Shown here piece after piece: positions 1 through 10,543 of a stretch of DNA of 64,000 nucleotides. The DNA is from DATAOG01 sp963753685 (lineage in GTDB: Bacteria; Pseudomonadota; Alphaproteobacteria; Geminicoccales; Geminicoccaceae), in NCBI GenBank assembly GCA_963753685.1, contig CAVWDE010000005.1, forward strand, positions 372,001-436,000. The letters run 5' to 3'. The position numbers and the translations under genes are program-made. The notes beneath the pieces are model-generated. The model did not search any database and was not told the origin of the DNA. It saw only the letters and a program-made list of their open reading frames with translations. Positions within the stretch are counted from its first letter, which is position 1. Each line of letters begins with the position of its first letter.

Positions 1-264
1 CCGGGTTGGCGGGCGGCGGGCGCGCCCCCGCGAAGGTGAAGACTTCGCGGGAACCGTATAAGGGGGCCGCGCCCGAACCGGCCTGGGCGGTCATCACCCG
101 CCAAGCCGATCCGGTCTCGTTCGGGTCAGCGCGACGATCGGGCTCCGGCCGCCTGGAATACCAAGCGCAGAAAGTCCTGACTTTCTGCGCTTGGTCTGCG
201 CGCCCGGGTTGGCGGGCGGCGGGCGCGCCCCGCCAAGGTGAAGGCTTCGCGGGAACCGTATAAG
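1..264. repeat. Direct repeat pair of about 61 bp with internal hairpins
   Basis: Bases 1-62 and 204-264 are near-identical direct copies. Both begin CCGGGTTGGCGGGCGG and both end GGGAACCGTATAAG. Copy 1 contains a 9-bp hairpin (27-35 with 43-51, loop of 7), and copy 2 keeps it with one mismatch. The DNA between them holds a perfect inverted repeat (161-176 with 179-194). Copy 1 starts at the window edge, so the array may extend to the left. No coding sequence is supported in 1-378. Confidence 0.7.
161..194. repeat. Perfect 16-bp inverted repeat with 2-nt loop
   Basis: The left arm CCAAGCGCAGAAAGTC is followed by CT and then its exact reverse complement. No T-run follows, so it is not a textbook intrinsic terminator. 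It lies between the two long direct repeats and may be part of an intergenic repeat unit, or a cruciform-forming site. Confidence 0.75.
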
Positions 265-378
265 TTCAGTATTCAGGCGAGTTCGCGCTAGCGAAACCAT
301 TGATCCAATGATCACGTTGCTGACCGAAGTCGGCATTTCGGGATGCCACCGGCTCGCAGCGCATCGACGGCGGGCGGA

Positions 379-1380
379 TCAGACCTCCTCGAAGCGGCCG
401 CTGGCGCCGGAGCGATAGATCGCGTCGAGCACCCGCATGTTCCTGACCGCGTCCTCGAGCGGGAACTCGAGCGGCGTGCCGGTGCGGATCGCGCGCGCGA
501 AAGCGTCGCCTTGCAACGTGTACTGGTTGACGATCTCGAAGGTCTCCATCTGCGCCGAGCCGGCCCCGAGCTGGCTGCCGTCGTCGAGCCAGATCCGGCA
601 GGGCCGGTCGGGGGGCGCGTTGAACGGGATCTCGATCTCGATCCGCCCCTTGGTGCCGAAGATCTGCATGCGCTGATAGGGCACCAGCTGGGTCGAGCAG
701 ACGAACAGCGCCTGGCCGCCCGGGAACTCCAACAGCACCGAAGCCAGGCGGTCGGTCTCGAAGTTGGGGTCGTACTCGATCTGGCCGATTGCCCGGCGCG
801 GCTCCGCTCCGAACAGGAAGCGCGAGGTGACGATCGGGTAGCAGCCAATGTCGAACAGGCCGCCGCCGCCGATCCCGGCCTGGTTGCGGACGTTCTCAGG
901 GTCGAGGTTCATGTAGCTGTAGCTGCCCTGGACCACCCGGAGGTCGCCGATCCGACCAGCGCGTACCAGTTCCCGCGCGCGCAGCCATTGCGGGTGGTGG
1001 CGGATCACGAAGGCTTCCTGGATCAGCACGTCCGCATGGTCGCGCGCCTCGATCAGCTTCTCGGCCTCCTCGGCGGTCAGTGCGATCGGCTTTTCGCACA
1101 GCACATGCTTGCCGGCGGCCGCGGCCTGGATCGAGATCGGCACGTGCAGGTGGTTGGGCAGCGGATTGTAGACCGCCTCGATCTCCGGATCCTCGAGCAG
1201 CTCGGCATAGGAGCCATACGCCTTGGCGATGCCGAGCGCGCCCGCTGCCGCCTCGGCGCTCGCGAGGTGGCGCGAGGCGATCGCCTCGATCCGGCAGAGC
1301 TGCGAGTGCTGCATCGCCGGGATCACCTTCTCGATCCCGATCTTGGCGGTGCTGATGACGCCGAAGCGCACCGGTTCCAT
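379..1380 (-). CDS. Gfo/Idh/MocA family oxidoreductase
   Basis: Predicted NAD(P)-dependent dehydrogenase acting on sugars or cyclitols, 333 aa, a usual length for the family. The N-terminus (VRFGVISTAKIG) is the Rossmann strand-loop. It lacks a perfect GxGxxG and instead has the ISTAKIG form common in the dimeric-dihydrodiol/xylose dehydrogenase branch. CEKPIALT near residue 95 is the family EKP signature, whose Lys is catalytic. The C-terminal half is the alpha/beta substrate domain. The ATG at 1380 follows an AGGGAG ribosome site. It stands alone, divergent from hsp20-lon, so the substrate cannot be read from context. Confidence 0.85.
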   Translation of the reverse strand: MEPVRFGVISTAKIGIEKVIPAMQHSQLCRIEAIASRHLASAEAAAGALGIAKAYGSYAELLEDPEIEAVYNPLPNHLHVPISIQAAAAGKHVLCEKPIALTAEEAEKLIEARDHADVLIQEAFVIRHHPQWLRARELVRAGRIGDLRVVQGSYSYMNLDPENVRNQAGIGGGGLFDIGCYPIVTSRFLFGAEPRRAIGQIEYDPNFETDRLASVLLEFPGGQALFVCSTQLVPYQRMQIFGTKGRIEIEIPFNAPPDRPCRIWLDDGSQLGAGSAQMETFEIVNQYTLQGDAFARAIRTGTPLEFPLEDAVRNMRVLDAIYRSGASGRFEEV

Positions 1381-1662
1381 GGCCTTGTCTCCCTGTCATG
1401 CGAGCATCGTGGGCGCGGGCGGTTATAGCGCACCCTGCATGCCCTGCCACGGGCGGGTCAGCTCCGCTCGCAAAGAGGGCTTGCAGGCGCGCAACCCGGG
1501 CCGCCGGCCATGGGGGGTCGCCCGAGTTGAATCTGCAAAAAGATTAACGAAATAGTAGGAGCGATCCGAACCGCACGCAGTTTCCGCAACGCCTGCCCCG
1601 TGCCGCGCTGAGCACGGTCGCGCGCTTGCGAGCTGCTGATTCGCGCTTTCGAAAGGTCCCCG
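1381..1662. other. Divergent intergenic region before hsp20-lon
   Basis: This 282-bp spacer separates the leftward oxidoreductase from rightward hsp20. Its AT-rich part around 1525-1560 has TTGAAT at 1527-1532 and an A/T-rich stretch about 17 bp on. That is a weak candidate promoter, and since it precedes a chaperone-protease pair, RpoH control is plausible. I see no convincing RpoH -10 box. Confidence 0.3.
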
Positions 1663-2067
1663 ATGCCATCACGTGATCCTGATGCCTGGATGTGGGCCTC
1701 GGCTTGCGAGCTGTTGGAACGGGCGGAACGGCTGAACCGTCAGTTCTTTCAGCCGCGCGCGACCGACGGTCGCCAGCCGAGCTGGGAGCCGCCGGTCGAC
1801 GTCCTGGAGACCGAACAGGAGCTCTGGATCCTGGTCGCCCTGCCCGGCGTGGGCGCCGACCAGCTCCAGGTCCTGGTCGACGGCAGGACGCTCGCGGTGG
1901 TCGGCGAGCGGCCGATGCCCGGGCGCGCGCGCGCCGGGATCATCCGCCGGCTCGAGATTCCCTATGGCCATTTCGAGCGCCGGATCGAGCTGCCGCCGGG
2001 TCGCTTCGAGATCGCGCGCAAGGAGCTGGCCGACGGCTGCCTGGTGCTCGGTCTGCGCAAGTTGTGA
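1663..2067 (+). CDS. Small heat shock protein, Hsp20/alpha-crystallin family
   Basis: ATP-independent holdase chaperone, 134 aa. The alpha-crystallin domain spans about residues 45-134: PPVDVLETEQELWILVALPG is the classic opening, then the GVGADQLQVLVDGRTLAVVG strands and the conserved RRLEIPYGHFERRIELPPG stretch. The usual C-terminal IxI/V tail is missing or very short, since the protein ends LVLGLRKL. The ATG at 1663 follows AAAGG. lon starts 11 bp after the stop, so the two are probably co-transcribed, a sensible pairing of holdase and protease. Confidence 0.88.
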   Translation: MPSRDPDAWMWASACELLERAERLNRQFFQPRATDGRQPSWEPPVDVLETEQELWILVALPGVGADQLQVLVDGRTLAVVGERPMPGRARAGIIRRLEIPYGHFERRIELPPGRFEIARKELADGCLVLGLRKL

Positions 2068-2078
2068 GGGACGGTCGA

Positions 2079-4520
<2,442 letters not shown>

Positions 4521-4525
4521 TCCGA

Positions 4526-4609
4526 GCGGCCGGCGCGCCGCCCGGGCGCGCCGGCCGCAGCCCGCTTCACCCCTGACCTTCCCGCCCCGGCGCCGTCTGG
4601 CGCCGGGGC
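4526..4609 (+). terminator. Two strong GC hairpins downstream of lon
   Basis: Two perfect stems follow the lon stop. The first is 4526-4537 with 4547-4558 (12 bp, loop of 9). The second is 4584-4594 with 4599-4609 (11 bp, loop GTCT). Neither is followed by a clear T-tract, so termination may need Rho, or the stems may protect the 3' end. Their position fits the end of hsp20-lon. Confidence 0.6.
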
Positions 4610-4649
4610 AATGCGCGTCGGCGGCCACCGTTCTGCCAGACGGTGGCGG

Positions 4650-4679
4650 TTGACAATTCCATGGCATTTTAGGCATATT
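4650..4679 (+). promoter_or_regulatory. Candidate sigma70-type promoter
   Basis: A perfect -35 TTGACA (4650-4655) is followed after 17-18 bp by GCATAT or CATATT (4673-4679). It lies about 30 bp ahead of the small membrane-protein ORF at 4711, in a locally AT-rich patch. The -35 is strong and the -10 is imperfect. Confidence 0.5.
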
Positions 4680-4710
4680 GTCCCGAATTGGACAGGCGCG
4701 AGGAGCGACG

Positions 4711-4908
4711 ATGGCGGTGGTTAGAGGCATTCTCGGAGACGAGCGTAGCACGATCCGTGTGCGGCACGCGGCGATCGCTTCGCTCGTGGCCGTGGCCAGC
4801 GTCGCGCTCGGCATGTTCCTGATCTTCGTGGGCAGCGAGCTGTACGAGCGGTCCAGCCATCGCGTCCTCTGGGCGCTGGTCGACCAGGCGTGTGGGTTCA
4901 GCGCCTGA
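4711..4908 (+). CDS. Small single-pass membrane protein, function unknown
   Basis: A 65-residue protein with one predicted membrane helix (about residues 21-45, ASLVAVASVALGMFLIFVG), an Arg-rich N-terminal flank and a short tail. The start is well supported: ATG at 4711 preceded by GAGGAGCGACG, behind a candidate promoter. No domain is recognised. By topology the positively charged N-terminus should stay inside. Small helices of this kind often act as partners of larger membrane proteins, but nothing nearby points to one. Confidence 0.5.
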   Translation: MAVVRGILGDERSTIRVRHAAIASLVAVASVALGMFLIFVGSELYERSSHRVLWALVDQACGFSA

Positions 4909-4937
4909 CCGCCGGCGGCGTCACATCCCCGGCACCC

Positions 4938-5316
4938 ATGTCGGGCGTGAAAGCCAGGCCGACCGCGCGCGCCGGCACGATCGGCCTCTTGGCATTCTTC
5001 GGCACGGCAACGCTGGCCCCGGCGCAGGCGGAGGTCCCGACCTGCAGCGCCGGGACCGCGGGTGAGCTCAGCGTGCAGGCCGACGTCTCGTGCGAATGCC
5101 GGTTCTTCCAGGCGAGCGCCATGGCCGGCACGCCCAGCCGGCTACCACTGGGACTGCGGCATCCTGCGCCCGCGCCTCAACTATTCGGTCCCGGTCGACC
5201 TCAACCCCTATCCCTATCCACTGCCCGAGGGGCTCTCCGTGGAGCTGCCGGGCAGCGGCCTCAACCAGCCGGGCAGCGGCGAACAGCAGCCCCCGGTCCG
5301 GCCCAAGCGCCGCTGA
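4938..5316 (+). pseudogene. Small exported Cys/Pro-rich protein, apparent frameshift
   Basis: Starting at ATG 4938, one frame encodes a signal peptide (ARAGTIGLLAFFGTATLAPAQA) and then a Cys-containing stretch (VSCECRFFQASAMAGTP). A neighbouring frame continues smoothly as GYHWDCGILRPRLNYSVPVD and ends at 5316 in a Pro/Gly/Gln-rich tail. Joining the two needs removal of one base at about 5131-5140. The joined product would be about 125 aa: exported, with a few Cys and a low-complexity tail. I do not recognise the family. It is either a recent pseudogene or a sequence error. Confidence 0.4.
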
Positions 5317-5352
5317 CGGGATTTCGCCTCGACAGCCGCCCGGACGCCGTGA

Positions 5353-5670
5353 TTGGCTCCAGCCGGCGCTGCCTGCCTGAGAACGCTCGGCGACAACGGC
5401 GCCGGCAAGTCGACCCTGATCAAGATCCTCTCGGGCAGCCTGGAGCCGTCCGCCGGCGAGATCCGGTTCGACGGTCAAAGTGTGACCTTCGACACCCCGG
5501 CCGAGGCCAAGGCCCAGGGCATCGAGACCAACATCCTGCACGCCTTCCAGGTCGCCGACCGCATCGTCGTGCTCCGCCACGGCAAGGTCGCGGGCGAGCG
5601 CCGCACGGCCGCCACGACCCATCAGGAGATTGTGGCCCTGGTCACCGGCGACCTCACCGACCCGTGCTGA
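5353..5670 (+). pseudogene. Sugar ABC transporter ATPase remnant with internal deletion
   Basis: The reading frame carries a Walker A (LGDNGAGKSTLIKILSG) and the next conserved segment of RbsA/XylG/FrcA-type sugar ATPases, up to AEAKAQGIET. It then jumps directly to the C-terminal end of the nucleotide-binding domain (HAFQVADRIVVLRHGKVAGER). The Q-loop, signature LSGGQ and Walker B are missing, a loss of roughly 100 codons that keeps the frame. The N-terminus before Walker A is also lost, and the only start is a weak TTG. This is a non-functional relic. The sugar-binding-protein relic at 10711-11327 may come from the same system. Confidence 0.75.
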
Positions 5671-5752
5671 CCGCGGGCGGTACCCGCCGGCATGCGCTAT
5701 CGCGCCTCGTCGCCCCGCGCTATGATGAGGCCGCGCATACGCGAAAAGCGGC

Positions 5753-6010
5753 TTGGACACCCTCAGGATCGCCCGCGACCTCAGCGAAAGCAACGTCTTC
5801 TCGCACGAGCAGGCGGAGCGTCTCGGCAACGCCTTCGCGACCTACTGGGCCGAGGTCCGGAGCGAACTCGTGACCAAGGAATACCTCGACGCCCGGCTGG
5901 CTCAGCTCGAAGCCAGATTGGATTCCAAGCTGGCCCAGATGCAGAACCGGATCCTCGGCGCCCAGGTCGCCCTGTTCGTTCTGCTCGGCGTCGCGCTCTA
6001 CTTCAAATAG
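5753..6010 (+). CDS. Small coiled-coil membrane protein, DUF1640/CCDC90-like
   Basis: An 85-residue protein. A helical N-terminal part (LRIARDLSESNVFSHEQAERLGNAFATYW) is followed by a coiled coil (ELVTKEYLDARLAQLEARLD) and a C-terminal membrane helix (GAQVALFVLLGVALYF). This layout matches the short DUF1640-like proteins that resemble the mitochondrial MCUR1/CCDC90 coiled coil. The start is TTG at 5753 with only a weak ribosome site. A related gene lies convergently at 6028-6276. The biochemical role of bacterial members is not established. Confidence 0.6.
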   Translation: MDTLRIARDLSESNVFSHEQAERLGNAFATYWAEVRSELVTKEYLDARLAQLEARLDSKLAQMQNRILGAQVALFVLLGVALYFK

Positions 6011-6027
6011 CTGCGCCGCCGCCTTGG

Positions 6028-6276
6028 TCACAGCAGCTTGACCGGAATCGCTACGACCGCGACCGCCGCCGCGATCATCCCGCCAAGCTTGATCACCAGC
6101 CGTTGCTCCACCTCCCGCAGCTCGGCGCGAAGCTCGCTGATGTCGTGCTTGGTCGCGACCTGCTCGCTCAGGACTTCGGCGAGTGCTGCGGCCGTATCCT
6201 GCGCCTGCTTCGGATCGAAGCCGGCCGCTTCCAGCTTGCGCGCCAAGGCCAGCGTGTCGAAGGGAACCGCAGCCAT
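6028..6276 (-). CDS. Small coiled-coil membrane protein, DUF1640/CCDC90-like
   Basis: An 82-residue protein with the same plan as the convergent neighbour: LARKLEAAGFDPKQAQDTAAA, a coiled coil around EVATKHDISELRAELREVEQ, and a C-terminal membrane helix (GGMIAAAVAVVAIPVKLL). The VATKHDI/VTKEYLD segment aligns between the two, so they look homologous. The ATG at 6276 lies 53 bp after the stop of the leftward TPR gene, so it could be translated from the same transcript. The 3' ends of the paralogues are 17 bp apart. Confidence 0.62.
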   Translation of the reverse strand: MAAVPFDTLALARKLEAAGFDPKQAQDTAAALAEVLSEQVATKHDISELRAELREVEQRLVIKLGGMIAAAVAVVAIPVKLL

Positions 6277-6329
6277 GGCCCTGGTGTGGGGTTTCCGGCT
6301 GGCCACGTCAAGCCGATCGGACGAACCGC

Positions 6330-8237
6330 TCACTCCGCCGCGCTTCTTCCCCGCCGCTCGGCGAGCAGCGCCTCGGCGCGCGTGAGGTTGTGCTCGGCGA
6401 CGCCGACGTAGTGGCTCGCGCCGGCCGGCCTGAACACTTCCAGCGCCGCGCGATAGGCGGCGACCGCCTCTTGCAGCCTTTGGGTGCCGTCCTCGCGCGC
6501 GCCGAGCCTCTGGAGCGCGGCGCCGAGGTTGTTCTGGGTCTTGGCCCAGTCGAGCGGGACGCGCTCGCGCGTGCAGATCTCTAGGGCGGCGCGACAGGCG
6601 GCGACCGCCTCTTGCAGCCGAAGGATGCCGTCCTCGCGCGCGCCGAGCGTCTGGAGCGCAGTGCCGAGGTTGTTCTGGGTCATCGCCCAGTTGAGCGGGA
6701 CGCGCTCGCGCGTCCAGACCTCCAGGGCGGCGCGATAGGCGGCGACGGCCTCCTCCAGCCTTTGGGTGCCGTCCTCGCGCGCGCCGAGCGTCTGGAGCGC
6801 AGTGCCGAGGTTGTTCTGGGTCATCGCCCAGTTGAGCGGGACGCGCTCGCGCGTCCAGACCTCCAGGGCGGCGCGAAAGGCGGCGATTGCCTCTTGCAGC
6901 CGAAGGATGCCGTCCTCGCGCGCGCCGAGCGTCTGGAGCGCGTTGCCGAGGTTGTTCTGGGTCGTGGCCCACTGCAGCGGGACGCGCTCGCGCGTCCAGA
7001 CCTCCAGGGCGGCGCGATAGGCGGCGACCGCCTCTTCCAGCCTTTGGGTGCCGTCCTCGCGCGCGCCGAGCGTCTGGAGCGCGGTGCCGAGGTTGTTCTG
7101 GGTCATGGCCCAGTCGAGCGGGACGCGCTCGCGCGTTCTGACCTCCAGGGCGGCGCGATAGGCGGCCATTGCCTCTTGCAGCCTTCGGGTGCCGTCCTCG
7201 CGCGCGCCGAGCGTTGAGAGCGCGGTGCCGAGGTTGTTCTGGGTCATGGCCCAGTCGAGCGGGACGCGCTCGCGCGTCCTGACCTCCACGGCGGCGCGAT
7301 AGGCGGCGACGGCCTCCTCCAGCCTTTGGGTGCCGTCCTCGCGCTCGCCGAGCGCCCGGAGCGCTCCGCCGAGGTTGTTCTGGGTCATCGCCCAGTCGAG
7401 CGGGACGCGCTCGCGCGTCCAGACCTCCAGGGCGGCGCGATAGGCGGCGACCGCCTGTTCGAGCCAGGCGTTCTCCCCCTTCTGCTCGCCGAGCACGTAG
7501 GCCGCGAGCCCGAGCGCGTGCCAGACGCTGCCGCGCTGGTCCTGGTCCAGACCGGTCGGCATCTCGGCGCACAGGTGCTTCAGGCGATCGGTAGCGGGTC
7601 CCAGCACGTCGACCAGATAGTGGCCCTGGCGCTCGCTCGCCGGCGCGACGCTCGCAGCGACGAGCGCGACCAGCACGGCGTCGAAATCCCGGTCGAAGTC
7701 GAGCGACAGCCCCGTATCGGTGAGCGCATACTCACCGGCGCGGCGTCCCTTTGATGTGCCGTGCCGTACCTCGACGCTCCGGTCACCCGGCATGATGCGC
7801 AGGAGAACGCCCTTGCCGGCGCTCGCCACTTCGCCCGAGACCAGGAGGTCGCCCCGCTGCCTGACGAGTAGCGCCCGGGCCTTCGCCTCGAAGGCGTCCC
7901 GGCTCTCGACGCCCCACTCCGGCCCCGGACCGATCGGAGTCACGTCGAGCCCGCGGTAAGGCTCGAGCGCCGCCGCGACGCGGCGCGTGTGCGTGCGTTT
8001 GTCGTCGTCACCCTGGAGATCGGCGACCAGAATCACGAACCGCTCGCCGGCCGGCAACGGCAGGTCCCGCTGCTGCGCGAGCCGGCCGGCTCGCGCAGGA
8101 TTCAGCCACGGCAGGTAGGCCAACAGGAATTCCCGAAACCACCAGGCAACAAATGCGCTGATGCCCAGGACCCCTGCGAGCCCGGCCAGCACCTGCCAAG
8201 CCGTCAAGTCGCCCACCCGGCCATCCTTCGCTCGCAA
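6330..8237 (-). CDS. Membrane-anchored tetratricopeptide-repeat protein
   Basis: A 635-residue protein. One N-terminal membrane helix (about 13-32, with more hydrophobic residues to 44) is followed by an alpha/beta domain of about 65-225 (FVILVADLQGDDD to LLVSGEVASAGKGVLLRIMPG). Such a domain often precedes TPR arrays in proteobacterial proteins. Residues 258-586 are seven 47-residue units containing TRERVPLDWAMTQNNLG, and an eighth partial unit ends the protein. TPR folds bind proteins, so a scaffold role is likely, but the partner is unknown. The start is uncertain: the longest frame uses TTG at 8237, and an in-frame GTG lies at 8216. Confidence 0.72.
   Translation of the reverse strand: MRAKDGRVGDLTAWQVLAGLAGVLGISAFVAWWFREFLLAYLPWLNPARAGRLAQQRDLPLPAGERFVILVADLQGDDDKRTHTRRVAAALEPYRGLDVTPIGPGPEWGVESRDAFEAKARALLVRQRGDLLVSGEVASAGKGVLLRIMPGDRSVEVRHGTSKGRRAGEYALTDTGLSLDFDRDFDAVLVALVAASVAPASERQGHYLVDVLGPATDRLKHLCAEMPTGLDQDQRGSVWHALGLAAYVLGEQKGENAWLEQAVAAYRAALEVWTRERVPLDWAMTQNNLGGALRALGEREDGTQRLEEAVAAYRAAVEVRTRERVPLDWAMTQNNLGTALSTLGAREDGTRRLQEAMAAYRAALEVRTRERVPLDWAMTQNNLGTALQTLGAREDGTQRLEEAVAAYRAALEVWTRERVPLQWATTQNNLGNALQTLGAREDGILRLQEAIAAFRAALEVWTRERVPLNWAMTQNNLGTALQTLGAREDGTQRLEEAVAAYRAALEVWTRERVPLNWAMTQNNLGTALQTLGAREDGILRLQEAVAACRAALEICTRERVPLDWAKTQNNLGAALQRLGAREDGTQRLQEAVAAYRAALEVFRPAGASHYVGVAEHNLTRAEALLAERRGRSAAE
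6480..7466 (-). repeat. Seven 141-bp tandem coding repeats
   Basis: The DNA encoding residues 258-586 of the TPR protein is seven in-register 141-bp units (47 codons each), very similar at nucleotide level. Most variation falls at the D/N/Q of VPLDWAM, the T/N/G/A of NNLGTAL and the unit ends (EDGTQ, EDGIL, EDGTR). This similarity implies recent duplication or gene conversion, and makes unit number prone to change and to assembly collapse. Confidence 0.85.
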
Positions 8238-8949
8238 TGCGCCCGTATTCTGCGCCGGCGCGCTCCGGGCTTCAACTGCATCGAGCGGATGGCGATGCTC
8301 CGGGCGCGCTTCGCGCGATCACGTGGGCTCGATGGGCTCGGAGCGGTCGAAAGTGTAGCGTCCGCGCACGGGGGGCGTGCGCTCAACTCCACTCAATCCT
8401 CCATCGAATGCCCTGTCGCCTCCATCGCCGGCTCGTTGCTTCTCGTTGAGATCACGAGATAAATTCGCTCCCGGCGAGCGCCGCTTCTCCATCACATCAA
8501 TGAGGTTGACTTGATTCCCTGGAGATCGCCCCTTAACTTCGGAGGCACGCGTCACTTGTGTGTTAAGGTAACTACATCGCGCCTCAGAATGTGACCACCG
8601 CCGTGCACCAGAATAAAATTTCCGATCAACCGACAATGCTGGCCGCAGGATTTATTTGTGAGTCAGACCCCGCTCGGCGCCCTCGATTTCCGAGGCCAGC
8701 CATGGTCGACGCGAGCTCTCGGCCGTCAGCAATCGCGATGCGAGCCGTCAACCGGTCGCATGCCAATCCGGCGATCAATCCCGAGCCCGCCCCGGCACCG
8801 GTCTCAATCTGAGCCGTCACGGATGGAGGCGGGGTCAGCCAGGAAATCTCCCCCTCTCGCTTGACGGGGGTGGGGATGCTGCGGGCAGACCGGTCGGACG
8901 AGGGCCGAGCCGGCGGCGGCTGGCCGAAGAACCAGCCGCCGCGCTCAGG
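8238..8949. other. 712-bp intergenic region without a supported gene
   Basis: No reading frame here shows family features. A 64-codon leftward frame at 8626-8820 is possible but unsupported. The centre (about 8560-8660) is AT-richer than its surroundings. An inverted repeat CCTTAAC/GTTAAGG (8531-8537 with 8562-8568) may mark a regulatory site. A CCCCC/GGGGG stem at 8850-8870 lies just beyond the 3' end of the leftward binding-protein gene and could help end its transcript. Confidence 0.4.
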
Positions 8950-10543
8950 CTATTTCATGACGGTGCGGTAAAACACCGTGTCGAAGGTCGGGCCGGAGAC
9001 GAAGCCTTTGACGTTCGCGAGCCGCGCGATCTGCTCGGTGTTCTGGAACATGATGATGAACGGGCTGTCCGCCTGCACCTTCTTCTGCAGGTCGAGATAC
9101 ATCTCCTTGCGCTTGTCGGCGTCGCGCTCGCGCACCGCGGCGTCCGCTCTCCTTGGTGAGCTCGGGGATGACCCAGCTGTTGCGCCAGGCCAGCGGCTTC
9201 GACTGGGCATTGTCGGAATTGTCCGGGTTGCGCGCATAAGTGTCGGCGTTGGCGTGCGGGTCCATGTAATCGGGCGACCAGTACAGCAGCACCATCTGGT
9301 GATTGCGCGCCCGGTACTTGGTGATCACCTGCTTCTGCTCGCCGGGGATGATGTGCACCTTGACGCCGCCCTCGGCCATGGTCGCCTGGATCGCCTGCGC
9401 CATGTCGTTCCAGGGCGAGGTGTTGGGCGCGTCGAGCTCGACCTCGAAGCCGTCGGGATAACCCGCCTCGGCGAGCAGGCCCTTGGCCTTGGCGACATCG
9501 AGATGGAAGGGCGTGTCGGTCAGCGAGGCGAAGAAGCCCGACGGCCAGAACGCCTGGTGCACCTTGTACTGGCCGCGCAGGAAGGTGTTGGCCATGCCCT
9601 GGTAGTCGACCAGCCAGCGCAGCGCCTCGCGCACCTGGGGCTTGGCCAGCCGCTCGTCCTTCTGGTTGAGGCCGAGATAGTGGATGTCGGCCTTCGGGAA
9701 CTCCTCGACCACGAGGTCCTTGTTGCCTCCGATCGCCTCGATCTGGTCGGGGCTGAGGTTGCGCGCGATGTCGATGTCGCCCTTCTCGAGCAGGAGGCGC
9801 TGCGCCGAGGGCTCAGGGATGTGGCGGATGATCACGCGCTTCATCGCGGGCGCCCCGAAGCGATAGTCGGGATTGGCCTGCATGGTCACCGACTCGGACG
9901 CCTTCCAGCCCTTGAGCTCGAACGCGCCGGAGCCGGCGGAATGGGTCTTCAGCCACTCGTGGCCGAGATCGTCCCCTTTGGCATTCGCCAGCACCAGCTT
10001 CTCGTCGACCACGGAGCCCACGCCCGCGGACAGGCAGTTGAGCACGAAGGTCGGCGCGAAGTCCTCGCCGATCGTGAGCTCGACGGTATTTTCCCCGGTC
10101 GCCTTGACCATGCTCTCGACGTTGTCCTTGGACCAGCCGAGCTGGGTCAGGATGAAGCCGGGCGTGAGGTTCAGTTTGATCACCCGCTGCAGGGAGAAGG
10201 CGACGTCTTCGGCGCGCACCGGGTTGCCCGAATGGAACTTGAGGCCGGGGCGGATCTTGAGGGTGATCGTGCGGCCGTCGTCGCTGACGCTGTAGCTCTC
10301 GGCGACGCCCGGCACCAGCTTTGCCGTATCCTCGGCCTCGTACGCCATGACCCGGTCATAGAGCTGGTTGATCATCTCGCCGCCCGAGAGCTCGAACACC
10401 TCGGCCGGGTCGAGGCTGATGATGTCGTCGATGTTCTTGGCGATCACCAGCGTGTCCGCGGGCGTCGCCGCGCGCAGAGCGGGCGCAGGCCCCACCAGCA
10501 GCAACGCCGCGGCCGCCGCGCAAGCCATCCCGAACCTTGTCAT
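8950..10543 (-). CDS. ABC transporter substrate-binding protein, family 5 (peptide type), frameshifted
   Basis: Periplasmic binding protein of the DppA/OppA family, about 530 aa if repaired. The start is clear: ATG 10543 behind GGGAGGGAGATC, then a signal peptide (MACAAAAALLLVGPAPALRA). Family hallmarks include NQLYDRVMAYE, the LKFHSGNPVRAEDVAFSLQR stretch, and REALRWLVDYQGMANTFLRG. The frame is intact to VIPELTKE, then shifts. The true C-terminus (DAAVRERDADKRKEMYLDLQ to DTVFYRTVMK) is in a different frame. One surplus base near 9147-9150 explains this. No permease or ATPase genes of such a system are in the window, so the ligand is unknown. Confidence 0.75.

Noticed and set aside
6028..7572. 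A 514-codon leftward frame spanning the coiled-coil gene and the TPR repeats
   Set aside because: Only its last 82 codons (from 6276) look like a protein; the rest is an off-frame reading of the 141-bp repeats.
8626..8820. Leftward 64-codon ORF in the 8.2-8.9 kb gap
   Set aside because: No ribosome site, promoter or recognisable feature; expected by chance at this GC content.
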